Part shown: positions 1-7,727 of the stretch, one piece after another
Numbering within the stretch: the stretch's first letter is position 1
Layout of the letters: each line of letters starts with the position of its first letter
NCBI GenBank assembly: GCA_036375165.1
Contig: DASUSI010000140.1
Location: 11,127 to 75,126 of the forward strand
Reading direction: 5' to 3'
From: WHSM01 sp036375165
GTDB lineage: Bacteria > Actinomycetota > Actinomycetes > Mycobacteriales > Micromonosporaceae
Length of the DNA: 64,000 nucleotides
Position numbers and translations under genes: made by a program
The notes under the pieces: model-generated
What the model was told of the DNA's origin: nothing
The model's database searches: none
The model's input: only the letters and a program-made list of their open reading frames with translations

Positions 1-417
1 CACTTTCGCGTCCGGGAACGCCCGCTGGATCTGCTCACCCAGCGAATCGGTGTCCTTCACGAACAGGGTCGGCGGCATGCCCTGAGAGAAGTCGAGCGGG
101 TTGGAGATGTCCACCAGCACCTTTCCGGCGAGGTTCTCCGGACCGGCTTCACCCAGCGCGGCGAGCGAGGCGGTGCCCAGGGTGGCATTGACGAGCAGCT
201 CGGCGTCGGCCGCGGCGTCCCGATATGTCGCCAGCGTCACCTCCGGCTGCTTTTGGGCCCACACCGGGTACGGCGGGTTTCCCATGGCGTCCGGCTCGGT
301 GCGCGCCATGGTCTGGGCCACGTCCCGGGTACCGACCGTCACCTCGTGACCCAACCCGGCCAGCCGACCGGCGAGCGCCTGGCCGACCATGCCGGTGCCC
401 AGCACAGCAGTCCTCAT
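1..417 (-). CDS. NADP-binding oxidoreductase, F420-dependent reductase family (C-terminus outside window)
   Basis: The reading frame starts at the ATG at 417 and runs off the left edge after 139 codons. The N-terminus AVLGTGMVGQALAGRLAGLG is a Rossmann GxGxxG fold, followed by TVGTRD, where an Arg after the second strand suits NADP(H). The later stretch LVDISNPLDF is typical of the NADP oxidoreductase, coenzyme F420-dependent family. Members transfer hydride between NADPH and F420 or act as related NADP-dependent reductases; the substrate cannot be told from this half. It is transcribed away from the rest of the window, with no visible partner. Confidence 0.85.
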   Translation of the reverse strand, partial: MRTAVLGTGMVGQALAGRLAGLGHEVTVGTRDVAQTMARTEPDAMGNPPYPVWAQKQPEVTLATYRDAAADAELLVNATLGTASLAALGEAGPENLAGKVLVDISNPLDFSQGMPPTLFVKDTDSLGEQIQRAFPDAKV

Positions 418-644
418 GGATATCCCCTCGACATCGTGTGATTCCGCGCGGGTGCGTCACCCGCGTCGTCTCGCCAGGCTAACCGGCTGCTGGACACGGC
501 CTCCCGCCACACCGGTCGCCGCCAGGCCCGCCGCGCGGGTGCTCGTGGCCGCCGCCCGGTCCGCGTGACCGGTAACGTCCGGATCGCCCGGCGCACTGCG
601 ATGATGCACACCTGCTCGACGACCCGGCGGCCCTGGGAGGCCCG

Positions 645-857
645 ATGAAAGGTCTCGTCTGCCTGCTGCTCTTCCCAGCGGCGGTCGCCGTCTGGATCCT
701 CGGTTCACCACACGCCGCCTGGCGGGTGATCACGGCGTTGCGACGCACCGGGCCCGCCCCTGACGGGCCGGCTTACCTGGTACTCCGGGTGGGTGCGACG
801 CTCGCGCTGTTTTCCATCCTGGTGTTGATCATCCTGATCTCACGGCCCTCCGAGTAG
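645..857 (+). CDS. Small two-helix membrane protein
   Basis: A 70-residue protein beginning at ATG 645, with a good ribosome binding site (GGGAGG) 7 bases upstream. Two hydrophobic segments are visible, roughly residues 3-20 and 46-64, joined by a loop containing SPHAAWRVITALRRTG. The layout (short N-terminal helix, SPxxxWR motif, charged loop, second helix) is reminiscent of the small DUF6199-type membrane proteins of actinobacteria, but this is from memory of the family pattern only. Function unknown. It stands alone upstream of a lipoprotein gene. Confidence 0.65.
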   Translation: MKGLVCLLLFPAAVAVWILGSPHAAWRVITALRRTGPAPDGPAYLVLRVGATLALFSILVLIILISRPSE

Positions 858-913
858 CTCCGGCTCATGGGGCACTCACCCGCGACAGCGTCGCCGCCCG
901 TACACTCCGGTCC

Positions 914-1279
914 GTGCATCTTCTTCACCGACCAACACAAGCCCTCAAATCCCAGCCATTCCGGCTCCTCGGCGTGGTGCTCGCCCTGCTGTTCGGGCTC
1001 GCCCTCACCGGCTGCGGCGGGGAAGGCACCTCTACCAGCTGCACCCTGGACTCCTGCACCGTGACGTTCGATCGGGGGGTCGACGCGAAGGCCGAGGTTC
1101 TCGGAGTGGAGGCCCGGCTGGTCAAGGTCGAGGGTCAGGACGTCACGTTGGAGGTGGCCGGAAGCGAGGTCACCGCGCCGGTTGGGAAGCCGGTCGACGT
1201 CGAAGGGTTCCAAGTAGAGGTCCAGGAAGTCACCGACAGCGACGTAAAGGTGAAGATCAGCGCTGGCGGCAGCGGCTGA
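914..1279 (+). CDS. Small secreted lipoprotein
   Basis: A 121-residue product from the GTG at 914. Hydrophobic residues 17-31 lead into LTGC, a clear lipobox, so the mature protein should be lipid-anchored at a Cys near residue 34. A CTLDSCTV stretch (two Cys five residues apart) opens the mature part, followed by a Val-rich all-beta-looking domain of alternating charged and hydrophobic residues. No enzymatic motif is visible. The start is uncertain because no strong ribosome binding site precedes the GTG; an internal GTG would still leave a shortened signal. Extracytoplasmic, function unknown. Confidence 0.7.
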   Translation: MHLLHRPTQALKSQPFRLLGVVLALLFGLALTGCGGEGTSTSCTLDSCTVTFDRGVDAKAEVLGVEARLVKVEGQDVTLEVAGSEVTAPVGKPVDVEGFQVEVQEVTDSDVKVKISAGGSG

Positions 1280-1416
1280 CGAGTCCTTTCATCAGTCTGA
1301 CGCGTCCGTGACACGCCGTAACGCGACCCGGCACCAGCCGGGTCGGTCCCGGCACGCCTATCTGATACCGGCACCGGCGTTCCACGCACCGTGCGGCCTG
1401 TGCGAAGGAGTTGACC

Positions 1417-2835
1417 ATGAGCGACAGGTACGTCCAGCAGGGTGAGGCCTCCTCCCGCTCCGCGGTACGGGTGGCCGTCTTCGTGCTGGTGACCGCCGGG
1501 CTACTCAGCATCGCGGCGATGGCCTGGCTGTGGCCGTCCAAAGACCTGGAGCGGCCCGACCCCGGCGGCCAGCCGACCGTGGTCACCGGCACCGTCACGA
1601 AAGTGATCCTCGAACCCTGCCCTGAAGGTCCCGGCCCGGACTCGCCCGACGCGCCACCGCAGCCGGACGGTGGCCGAATGCGGCAGTGCGGCACCGTGCG
1701 CGTCACGCTGACCAGCGGAGCGGACCGTGGTGAGCAGATCGAGACCGACATCCCGTCAGGTCCCGGAGCACCGACCGTCCAGGCCGGAGACGCCGTCAAG
1801 CTGATCTACACTCCCGACGCCATCGGCGGTACGGCGTACCAGATTCAGGACCACCAGCGCGACCTGCCGCTGTGGTTGCTCGGCGGGTTGTTCGCGGTGG
1901 CTGTGATCGCTTTCGGTCGGTGGCGCGGTATCACCTCACTGGTCGGTCTCGCGGTCACCTTCGCGGTGCTGCTGCTGTTCATCGTCCCCGCGATCCTGGA
2001 GGGGCAGCAGCCGCTGTTGGTGGCGATCGTCGGGTCTGCGGTGATCATGCTGACCGTGCTGTACCTGACACACGGCTTCAACATCTCCACGTCGGTGGCG
2101 GTGGTCGGCACCCTGGTCAGCCTGGTGCTGACCGGAATGATGGCCGCACTGGCGACCTCCGCCACCCGTCTGACCGGGGTCGCCAGCGAGGAGACCGCGT
2201 ACCTCAACGTGGTCTACGGCCAGGTCGACATGCGGGGGTTGCTGCTGGCCGGAATCCTGATCGGCTGCCTCGGGGTACTGGACGACGTGACCGTGACCCA
2301 GGCAGCGACCGTCACCGAGTTGGCCCGCGCCAATCCGGACTTCCGGGTCTGGCAGCTCTACGAGGCCGCCACCCGGGTCGGCCGCTCCCATATCGCGTCC
2401 GTGGTGAACACCATCGTGCTGGCGTATGCCGGAGCATCGTTGCCGCTGCTGGTGCTGATCGCCGCCGGCAGCCAGCCGCTGGGCCAGACGTTGACCAACC
2501 CGCTGATCGCACAGGAGATCGTGCGCGCGGTGGTCGGCACTCTGGGGCTCGTCGCGGCGGTCCCGGTCACCACCATGCTGGCCGCGCTGACCGCCCGGCC
2601 GTACTCCGAACGTCACCTCGGGGAACACCCCGACGGTCGCGGCTTCGACCCCGCCACGCCCGAGCGGGAGCACACCGGCTCCGGCTCCGGCTCCGAGGAG
2701 CACCATCCCGACCAGAACGGGGCGGACCCGGCTCCCACGCCGAGCATCCGCGAAACGGGTGGATTCCCCACGCTGACACAACGGTTTCCGCGGTCTGCGG
2801 CCCGGGGCAGGGCGGCTTGGCCGAAGCAGCAGTGA
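1417..2835 (+). CDS. YibE/F-like multi-pass membrane protein
   Basis: I chose ATG 1417 (472 residues) because GAAGGAG ends 6 bases before it; a TTG at 1411 is in frame but sits on that site. After one N-terminal membrane helix (about residues 17-38) there is an extracytoplasmic domain to about residue 145, then a run of seven or so hydrophobic helices, including the family-typical GILIGCLGVLDDVTVTQAA, and a hydrophilic Glu/His-rich tail from about residue 405. This order matches the YibE/F family, whose role is not established (transport is suspected). The stop overlaps the next gene's GTG (GTGA), so the two are likely translated together. Confidence 0.9.
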   Translation: MSDRYVQQGEASSRSAVRVAVFVLVTAGLLSIAAMAWLWPSKDLERPDPGGQPTVVTGTVTKVILEPCPEGPGPDSPDAPPQPDGGRMRQCGTVRVTLTSGADRGEQIETDIPSGPGAPTVQAGDAVKLIYTPDAIGGTAYQIQDHQRDLPLWLLGGLFAVAVIAFGRWRGITSLVGLAVTFAVLLLFIVPAILEGQQPLLVAIVGSAVIMLTVLYLTHGFNISTSVAVVGTLVSLVLTGMMAALATSATRLTGVASEETAYLNVVYGQVDMRGLLLAGILIGCLGVLDDVTVTQAATVTELARANPDFRVWQLYEAATRVGRSHIASVVNTIVLAYAGASLPLLVLIAAGSQPLGQTLTNPLIAQEIVRAVVGTLGLVAAVPVTTMLAALTARPYSERHLGEHPDGRGFDPATPEREHTGSGSGSEEHHPDQNGADPAPTPSIRETGGFPTLTQRFPRSAARGRAAWPKQQ

Positions 2836-3581
2836 CCGGGACCGACCCGATCCGGCTGGGCCGGGGCGAGGTACGGGTCTTCTGGGCCCGGCTGGGTGAC
2901 AGTGACTCCAGGCTGCTCGGGCTGCTCAATGCTGTGGAGCGGGGCCGGTACGCCGGTTACCGCCGTCCTGAGGACGCCAACCGGTTCCTGCTGGGTGCTG
3001 CGATGGTACGGATCGTGGCGGGCCGCCACCTCGGCCGCCCGTCGGGGGCCGTGCCCGTGGACCGCCGCTGTCCGGACTGCGACAGGCCACACGGAAAGGT
3101 CCGGTTGCCCGGATCGGACCTACACCTGTCGGTGTCCCATTCCGGGGATCTGGTGGGTCTGGCCTGCCACATGGGTGCGGCGGTCGGGCTGGACGTGGAG
3201 CACCTCGACCGGTTCGAAAACCGGCCCGGCACCGACCTGCAATCCGGACTTGTCGACTACGTGCTCGCCGCATCCGAGAAGAATCGCCTCGACAGCCTGG
3301 GCACCGCGGGCCGGCTGCCGGGGTTCCTGCGCTACTGGACCCGCAAGGAAGCGCTGCTCAAGGCAACCGGCGACGGGTTGCGGGTGGACCTTCGCAGCCT
3401 GGTGTTGAGCGGTCCCGACGATCCGCCCGTGCTGCTTGAGTCGAGCCACCTGCCGCGCTCTGAGCTGACGCTGTACGACCTGGAGGCCGCGCCGGATCAC
3501 GTCGCCGCCCTGGCGGTACACCGGGACCATCCGGTCAGGGTCACAGAACTCCCGGCGGGGCCCCTGCTCGAAGGGACCTGA
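2832..3581 (+). CDS. 4'-phosphopantetheinyl transferase, Sfp type
   Basis: Transfers 4'-phosphopantetheine from CoA to carrier-protein serines of fatty acid, polyketide or non-ribosomal peptide synthases. The 249-residue frame starts at GTG 2832, overlapping the upstream stop. Visible signatures are LHLSVSHSGD near residue 98, the Mg-binding GLDVEH (D121, E123) and WTRKEALLKATGDGL near residue 175; these are the family's three core motifs, and the length fits Sfp rather than AcpS. No polyketide or peptide synthase lies in this window, so its clients are elsewhere. Coupling to a YibE/F gene is unexplained. Confidence 0.93.
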   Translation: MTGTDPIRLGRGEVRVFWARLGDSDSRLLGLLNAVERGRYAGYRRPEDANRFLLGAAMVRIVAGRHLGRPSGAVPVDRRCPDCDRPHGKVRLPGSDLHLSVSHSGDLVGLACHMGAAVGLDVEHLDRFENRPGTDLQSGLVDYVLAASEKNRLDSLGTAGRLPGFLRYWTRKEALLKATGDGLRVDLRSLVLSGPDDPPVLLESSHLPRSELTLYDLEAAPDHVAALAVHRDHPVRVTELPAGPLLEGT

Positions 3582-3690
3582 TCCCGCGACCGGATCTGCG
3601 CCCCTCCCCTCCCCCCACGCGGCCTTGGAAACGGCTACAGCGACCATTGAGTTGCAGGTTTTCAAGATCTCGTGAACGGGGAGGGCGATC

Positions 3691-4632
3691 ATGCGGATCT
3701 TCGTCGCTGGCGCTACGGGGGCGATCGGGCGTCGCCTGGTTCCGATGCTGGTACGGGCCGGGCACGAGGTCACCGGAACCACCCGTACTCCGGCCAAGGC
3801 CGAAGCGGTACGGGCCATGGGTGCCGATCCGGTCGTGGTGGACGCGCTTGACGCCGACGCGGTGATGGCCGCGGTCGGTGATGCGGCACCCACGGTGGTG
3901 GTGCATCAGCTCACCGCGCTGTCCGGCCCGGCCAGCCTCCGAAACTTCGACCGTGCCTTCACTGGTACGAACCGGTTGCGCACCGAAGGCACCCGGCACC
4001 TGCTGACGGCGGCACGGAGGGCCGGTGCCCGGCGTTTCGTGGTGCAGAGCTTCACCGGCTGGCCCAACCAGCGGACTGGCGGACCGGTGAAGACGGAACT
4101 CGACCCGATCGACCCGCATCCCACCGCTGCCTCGCGCGAGACCGTGGCGGCGTTGCGCAGCCTGGAGTCGATGGTGGCCGAGGCGGCCGACATCGAGGGT
4201 GTGGTGCTGCGGTACGGCCTGTTCTATGGCCCGGGAACCAGCCTGGCACCGGGCGGGGAGGTGCTGGAACTGGTACGTGGCCGACGCCTGCCGGTGGTCG
4301 GTGGTGGCACCGGCGTCTGGTCGTTCGTCCACATCGACGACGCGGCCCAGGCGACCCTGACCGCCTGCGAGGGCACCGCCGTGGGGATCTACAACGTTGT
4401 TGACGACGATCCCGCGCCGGTCCGGGTATGGCTGCCCTACCTCGCGGAGGCGATCGGCGCGAAACCTCCGCGACGGGTGCCCACCTGGCTGGTACGCCCG
4501 TTACTGGGCGAGCACGGGATCTCGATGATGACCGCTGTCCGTGGCTCCTCCAACGCGAAGGCGCGTCGTGATCTCGGTTGGGTTCCGGCGTACCCGAGCT
4601 GGCGGCAGGGATTCCGGGAAGCCCTGGACTAG
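3691..4632 (+). CDS. NAD(P)-dependent epimerase/dehydratase, extended SDR
   Basis: A 313-residue protein from ATG 3691, preceded by GGGAGGG. The N-terminal VAGATGAIGRRLVPMLV is a GxxGxxG Rossmann motif and TGTTRTPAKAEAV continues the nucleotide pocket. The mid-region has RRFVVQSFTGW where family members carry the catalytic Ser, then VLRYGLFYGPGTSL, and the C-terminal IYNVVDDDPAPVRVWLPYLA typical of the atypical SDR subgroup with sugar or small-molecule substrates. The usual YxxxK dyad is not evident, so it may be an atypical SDR that binds rather than epimerises. Monocistronic. Confidence 0.85.
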   Translation: MRIFVAGATGAIGRRLVPMLVRAGHEVTGTTRTPAKAEAVRAMGADPVVVDALDADAVMAAVGDAAPTVVVHQLTALSGPASLRNFDRAFTGTNRLRTEGTRHLLTAARRAGARRFVVQSFTGWPNQRTGGPVKTELDPIDPHPTAASRETVAALRSLESMVAEAADIEGVVLRYGLFYGPGTSLAPGGEVLELVRGRRLPVVGGGTGVWSFVHIDDAAQATLTACEGTAVGIYNVVDDDPAPVRVWLPYLAEAIGAKPPRRVPTWLVRPLLGEHGISMMTAVRGSSNAKARRDLGWVPAYPSWRQGFREALD

Positions 4633-4814
4633 TCGTCATGGCACCGTGTCCTTGGCGGATTCTCCAAAGTGGTCGCAGCTGAAGGATTCGGCAGTTGGTG
4701 ACCTTTGTCCCGAGGGATGAGCCGGAAGGTTCTTTCCACGAGCCGACCGCCCAAGCGAGTCTGATTCCGTGCCACGGGACGACCCAGGACCGTGGAATGA
4801 CCCGGAGGTGGAGT

Positions 4815-5033
4815 GTGAGACTCGGAATCGTGCGCGGCCTGCTGGTGCTCGGCGCGGTCGTGACAGCGGTCGGACTCGCCCCGACGGCGGCGTCTGCGGA
4901 CGCCGCGGACGGCCAGGAGTACGGCGCACACGTGGCGGCGTGCGCCCAGGAGATGGGATTCGACGGGATCCACGACCCCGGCATGCACAGCGGATACGCG
5001 GGGTGGAGCGGCATGCACCACTGCGGGCACTGA
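4815..5033 (+). CDS. Small secreted protein
   Basis: GTG 4815 is preferred because GGAGGTGGA lies directly upstream; a longer in-frame start at 4695 would put about 40 hydrophilic residues before the signal peptide. The product is 72 residues: a signal peptide (RLGIVRGLLVLGAVVTAVG) with likely cleavage after AASA, then a mature peptide of about 45 residues with two Cys (AACAQEMG and HHCGH) and several Gly/His/Met. The C-terminal MHHCGH could bind metal, which is only a guess. Function unknown. Confidence 0.7.
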   Translation: MRLGIVRGLLVLGAVVTAVGLAPTAASADAADGQEYGAHVAACAQEMGFDGIHDPGMHSGYAGWSGMHHCGH

Positions 5034-5039
5034 CCGCCT

Positions 5040-5225
5040 CCCGCCGAACAGCCGCGTGACCCGCTCCGTGGCTGTGCACCGAGCGCGCAGTGCGGCGCCG
5101 CTGCCCGTCGGCAACGGGACACCCTCGATTTCGGTCTCCGCCTTGACGTACCGGGACGGGAGCACCGTGGGTGTGACGAATCTGATCAGTCCCCACTGTC
5201 GTTTCGATCCGCGTGGGATCGTCAC
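5040..5225 (-). pseudogene. Probable cytochrome P450 remnant
   Basis: On the minus strand this stretch reads LIRFVTPTVLPSRYVKAE and then TEIEGVPLPTGSGAALRA. That is the pattern following the P450 K-helix: an Arg-rich helix end with xxRFxTP, a strand ending in SRY, then the E-x-x-G-x-x-x-P-x-G turn. Only about 50 codons match; the EXXR motif upstream and the heme-binding Cys loop downstream are absent, and the frame runs into unrelated sequence near 5040. I read it as a decayed fragment. The match is by eye and could be chance. Confidence 0.45.
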
Positions 5226-5414
5226 CAGGCGTTGCCTGCGACTTCATTCCCGAATCAACACGTCGACGCCATCGACGCCGTCAACGAGCAGGCGGGTGTG
5301 CCACCCCTTGCGTGTGCCATCGCGCTGATCAGATCGTTCTCTGGAAGGGGTGCCATCGGGCCACATACCCTCACCGACGGTCCACTTCGGGTCTAGTTTG
5401 TACTGTAAACCCGT

Positions 5415-5429
5415 ATTTAGCGGCTAAAT
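5415..5429. promoter_or_regulatory. Palindrome ATTTAGCGGCTAAAT
   Basis: Two 7-base arms, ATTTAGC and GCTAAAT, are perfect inverted repeats around a central G. The site sits in an AT-rich island (about 5395-5480) within the otherwise gene-poor stretch 5240-5642, about 215 bases upstream of the matrixin-like gene. Size and symmetry suit a dimeric repressor operator. No regulator gene is adjacent. Confidence 0.4.
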
Positions 5430-5642
5430 CCCCAAATGTTATCCCTTGCCAAGACCCTTTTGCCTTTTTCACCCTGGTATCCGATGGCTACCCTGATGCT
5501 GATTCGAATCGAAGGGCCCACCTGTCAAGGGCTCAGCCATCAAGCGTCGCGCGCCGCGTCCCTCTCGTTTGGAGACCCGACCAGGTCGGTCCGAAGGGCT
5601 TGCTCCTGGCCGGATATCCACACCCCGGAACGGAGGTGTTTC

Positions 5643-6164
5643 GTGCGAACACTAGCCAGGGCGAGTGTTCTCGTCGGAATCGTCGTTGTGGCGCTGTTCA
5701 GCGCTACGACCGCTCAGGCCCACAACTGGGGCAGTTGGCACTGGAACCGGTACGGCTCCAGCGTCACCATCGCCGCCTACACCACCGGCAGCCAGGCGAC
5801 CGCGTCGAGGCAGGCCGCCAGCGACTGGTCGAACAACACGATCCTGTACATCCCGCAGTACGGGTCGCACACGGACATGTCGGTGTTCGACGGCAACTAC
5901 GGGGCCACCGGCTGGGGCGGCCTCGCCTCGATCGAAAGTGCCTCCGGCAGCCACATCCTGCACGGCCACGCCCGGGTGAACATGTACTACGGCTACGGCT
6001 ACAACGATGTCGTCGGAATCCAGTGCCAGGAAGTCGGGCACCTGTTCGGTCTGGACCACAGCAACGACGGATGTATGGGCAAGGGTTACTACAACAGCCT
6101 CAACTACACCGTCTCGCACAACTGGAATGACATCTACAACAAGTACCGGTACACGCACCACTGA
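5643..6164 (+). CDS. Secreted matrixin-like metalloprotease homologue with variant zinc motif
   Basis: GTG 5643 follows CGGAGG by 6 bases and gives 173 residues. The signal peptide ends at about TTAQA; the mature domain is about 147 residues, small for a protease and similar to compact matrixin or snapalysin-like enzymes. The motif is CQEVGHLFGLDH: the metzincin HExxHxxGxxH with the first His replaced by Gln. A Met follows at DGCMGKGYY, where a Met-turn would be expected. The remaining His ligands and the Glu are intact, so zinc binding may be altered or use another ligand. It is followed 20 bases later by a second secreted protein gene on the same strand, probably one transcript. Confidence 0.75.
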   Translation: MRTLARASVLVGIVVVALFSATTAQAHNWGSWHWNRYGSSVTIAAYTTGSQATASRQAASDWSNNTILYIPQYGSHTDMSVFDGNYGATGWGGLASIESASGSHILHGHARVNMYYGYGYNDVVGIQCQEVGHLFGLDHSNDGCMGKGYYNSLNYTVSHNWNDIYNKYRYTHH

Positions 6165-6184
6165 TCTGGAAGGAGTGAGACACC

Positions 6185-6757
6185 GTGAGATTTAAGCGCA
6201 GTATCGTCACCGCCGCCCTCGCCCTTCCGCTGCTGGTCGGTGCGGTAGCGGTCGCCAGTGCATCGGGTGGCTCAGACCACGCCCCGGCAACCCACACGTA
6301 CACGCCGGTCTGGCACAACACGCCCACCTCGCTCGCTGAGGCTGTCGACCTCGGCGCCGTGGTGGTCCGCGCCACCGTTGTCGGAGTCCAGCAGGCCCCG
6401 GACATCGCGGTACCGGCCAAGGGCGAGCCCGGCGGCGTCGACCGCGTGCCGACCCAGGCCATCACGTTCAAGGCCCAGGAGACTCTGAAGGGCTCCGTGG
6501 CATCGACGTTCACCGTGTTCCGCACCGGTGGCCCGAACGTCATCGTGGCCGGTGACCCGGCCTACGCCGTGGGCCAGCAGTACGTCCTGGTGCTCGACGT
6601 GCGGCGTCCGGACGGCCGGTGGGTCCTGGTCTCCCCCGAGGGCCGGTTCCAGATCCGCGCCGGCAAGGTCTTCGCCACCAGCGAGGTTCCTGGCGTGGCT
6701 GCCGTCAGCGGCAAGAGCTACGACTCGTTCCGGTCCCTGGTTCGGGCCGCGAGCTGA
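6185..6757 (+). CDS. Secreted protein of unknown function, cotranscribed with the matrixin-like gene
   Basis: Starts at GTG 6185 after a strong GGAAGGAGTGAG. A signal peptide (RFKRSIVTAALALPLLVG) leads to a mature domain of about 165 residues rich in Val and Gly. A strand-turn pattern is visible: VVVRATVVGVQ, TFKAQETLKGSV, YVLVLDVRR, WVLVSPEGRFQI. This resembles the small beta-barrel proteins in which a secreted factor is described by VxxxxxTVLKG-like strands, but I do not recognise a named family. Given the position behind a protease homologue it could be its substrate, inhibitor or chaperone; that is inference from adjacency only. Confidence 0.75.
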   Translation: MRFKRSIVTAALALPLLVGAVAVASASGGSDHAPATHTYTPVWHNTPTSLAEAVDLGAVVVRATVVGVQQAPDIAVPAKGEPGGVDRVPTQAITFKAQETLKGSVASTFTVFRTGGPNVIVAGDPAYAVGQQYVLVLDVRRPDGRWVLVSPEGRFQIRAGKVFATSEVPGVAAVSGKSYDSFRSLVRAAS

Positions 6758-6780
6758 CACATGGCTCCTCGCACTGACCC

Positions 6781-6828
6781 GATCTTGGACGATTTCGGTC
6801 ACTCCAGCGACCGAAATCGTCCAAGATC
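6781..6828. terminator. Perfect 20-bp inverted repeat between convergent genes
   Basis: Arms at 6781-6800 and 6809-6828 (GATCTTGGACGATTTCGGTC and its exact complement) are separated by 8 bases. The hairpin lies between two genes that end toward each other (6757 and 6880), the usual place for a bidirectional terminator. There is no T-tract, as is common in actinobacteria. A perfect 20-base arm is longer than a terminator needs, so it may also be a copy of a dispersed palindromic repeat. Confidence 0.65.
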
Positions 6829-6879
6829 CGTTATGGAAAGGGACCACCGTCCGCGAGTGCGATCCAAGCGGCACGGAAC

Positions 6880-7269
6880 TCAACGTCTCCGAGGCGTACC
6901 TCGATGAGCTGACGAAGTGGCGTGGGACGTCGGAGCTTCGTGCTTCGGCATCTCTTCCAGTCGCCGCAGAGCCTCCCCCACCGCCCGTTTGAAAGCCCTC
7001 GGGTCGACCTCGGCTTCCGGACCGATGGCACCGACCACGAAACTGTGGTCGATCTGCCGGTAGAACGCGCGCCACGGGCTGTGGCCCCGCCGGGGCCGCA
7101 GTTCCCGCAGATTGTGAACGGCCCTCACCTCGCTCGTGTGCGGGTAACCGAGGGTCGGTCCCTCGACACGCAATTCCTCCACCGCTGTGGCGATGGCTTC
7201 CTGTTCTCTGGCCGGGAGTCTGCTCAGCTCGGTCTCGGCGTCGGGATGGATCACCACGGTCCATGCCAT
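6880..7269 (-). CDS. RelE/HigB-like (Gp49 family) toxin, orphan
   Basis: A 129-residue protein from ATG 7269. Features of the phage-derived Gp49/HigB branch of the RelE fold are visible: WTVVIHPDAETELSRLP at the N-terminus, a helix EQEAIATAVEEL, then VHNLRELRPRRGHSPWRAFY and FVVGAIGPEAE. Family members are ribosome-dependent mRNA interferases paired with an XRE-type antitoxin encoded directly downstream. Here the downstream side ends at a terminator-like hairpin and a convergent gene, so no antitoxin is adjacent. The last 25 residues are a low-complexity Arg/Ser/Thr tail. Confidence 0.75.
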   Translation of the reverse strand: MAWTVVIHPDAETELSRLPAREQEAIATAVEELRVEGPTLGYPHTSEVRAVHNLRELRPRRGHSPWRAFYRQIDHSFVVGAIGPEAEVDPRAFKRAVGEALRRLEEMPKHEAPTSHATSSAHRGTPRRR

Positions 7270-7727
7270 CTCAGGACCATAGCGGTATCAGCCCAGGCGG
7301 GGCCTTCCCCGGAGCGGTCAACCGACGCCGTGCCCAGGGCGGCGGCGAGGGGCGAGTCCAGTGTCCGTCGGATGTGCGCTCCGACAGCCTTCAGCTCCAG
7401 CGGATAGCGCAGTACCGTCCACCGTGGCCAGTTGACCACGTGGTACCCGTACGCCCGCGCGAACCCGGCGCGTCAAGTCCAATCCGGAGGTACGGACTTT
7501 CCGTGCGCGCCTCCGGCTCGTGGTCGCGAACTGACCACCCGCCGTCTCACGTCACGACGCGGATACCGCCCGGTCGCTGGGTCCCGGTTGTCCGGCCGAT
7601 CTTCGCAAAGGTGACCGGGAGCCGCCGTATCGAAAAGGGTCTGTCTTACGGAGATCATGTCAGTATTGCCGACAATGTTAATATTTGATCACAAAATTCA
7701 CCCACCAAGCCTTATCGGGGGCTGACG
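7270..7727. other. 458-bp intergenic region
   Basis: No convincing gene. An open minus-strand frame (7251-7439, 62 codons) lacks recognisable features and a good start. From about 7600 the sequence turns AT-rich (TTAATATTTGATCACAAAAT near 7678), which likely carries the promoter of the response regulator starting at 7728. Confidence 0.5.

Noticed and set aside
1872..2831. An upstream extension of the phosphopantetheinyl transferase frame
   Set aside because: This part lies inside the YibE/F gene in another frame and gives Arg/Gly-rich sequence; the real start is GTG 2832.
2832..3581. Phosphopantetheinyl transferase as part of a nearby biosynthetic cluster
   Set aside because: No carrier-protein synthase lies within the window, and lasso peptides need no phosphopantetheine.
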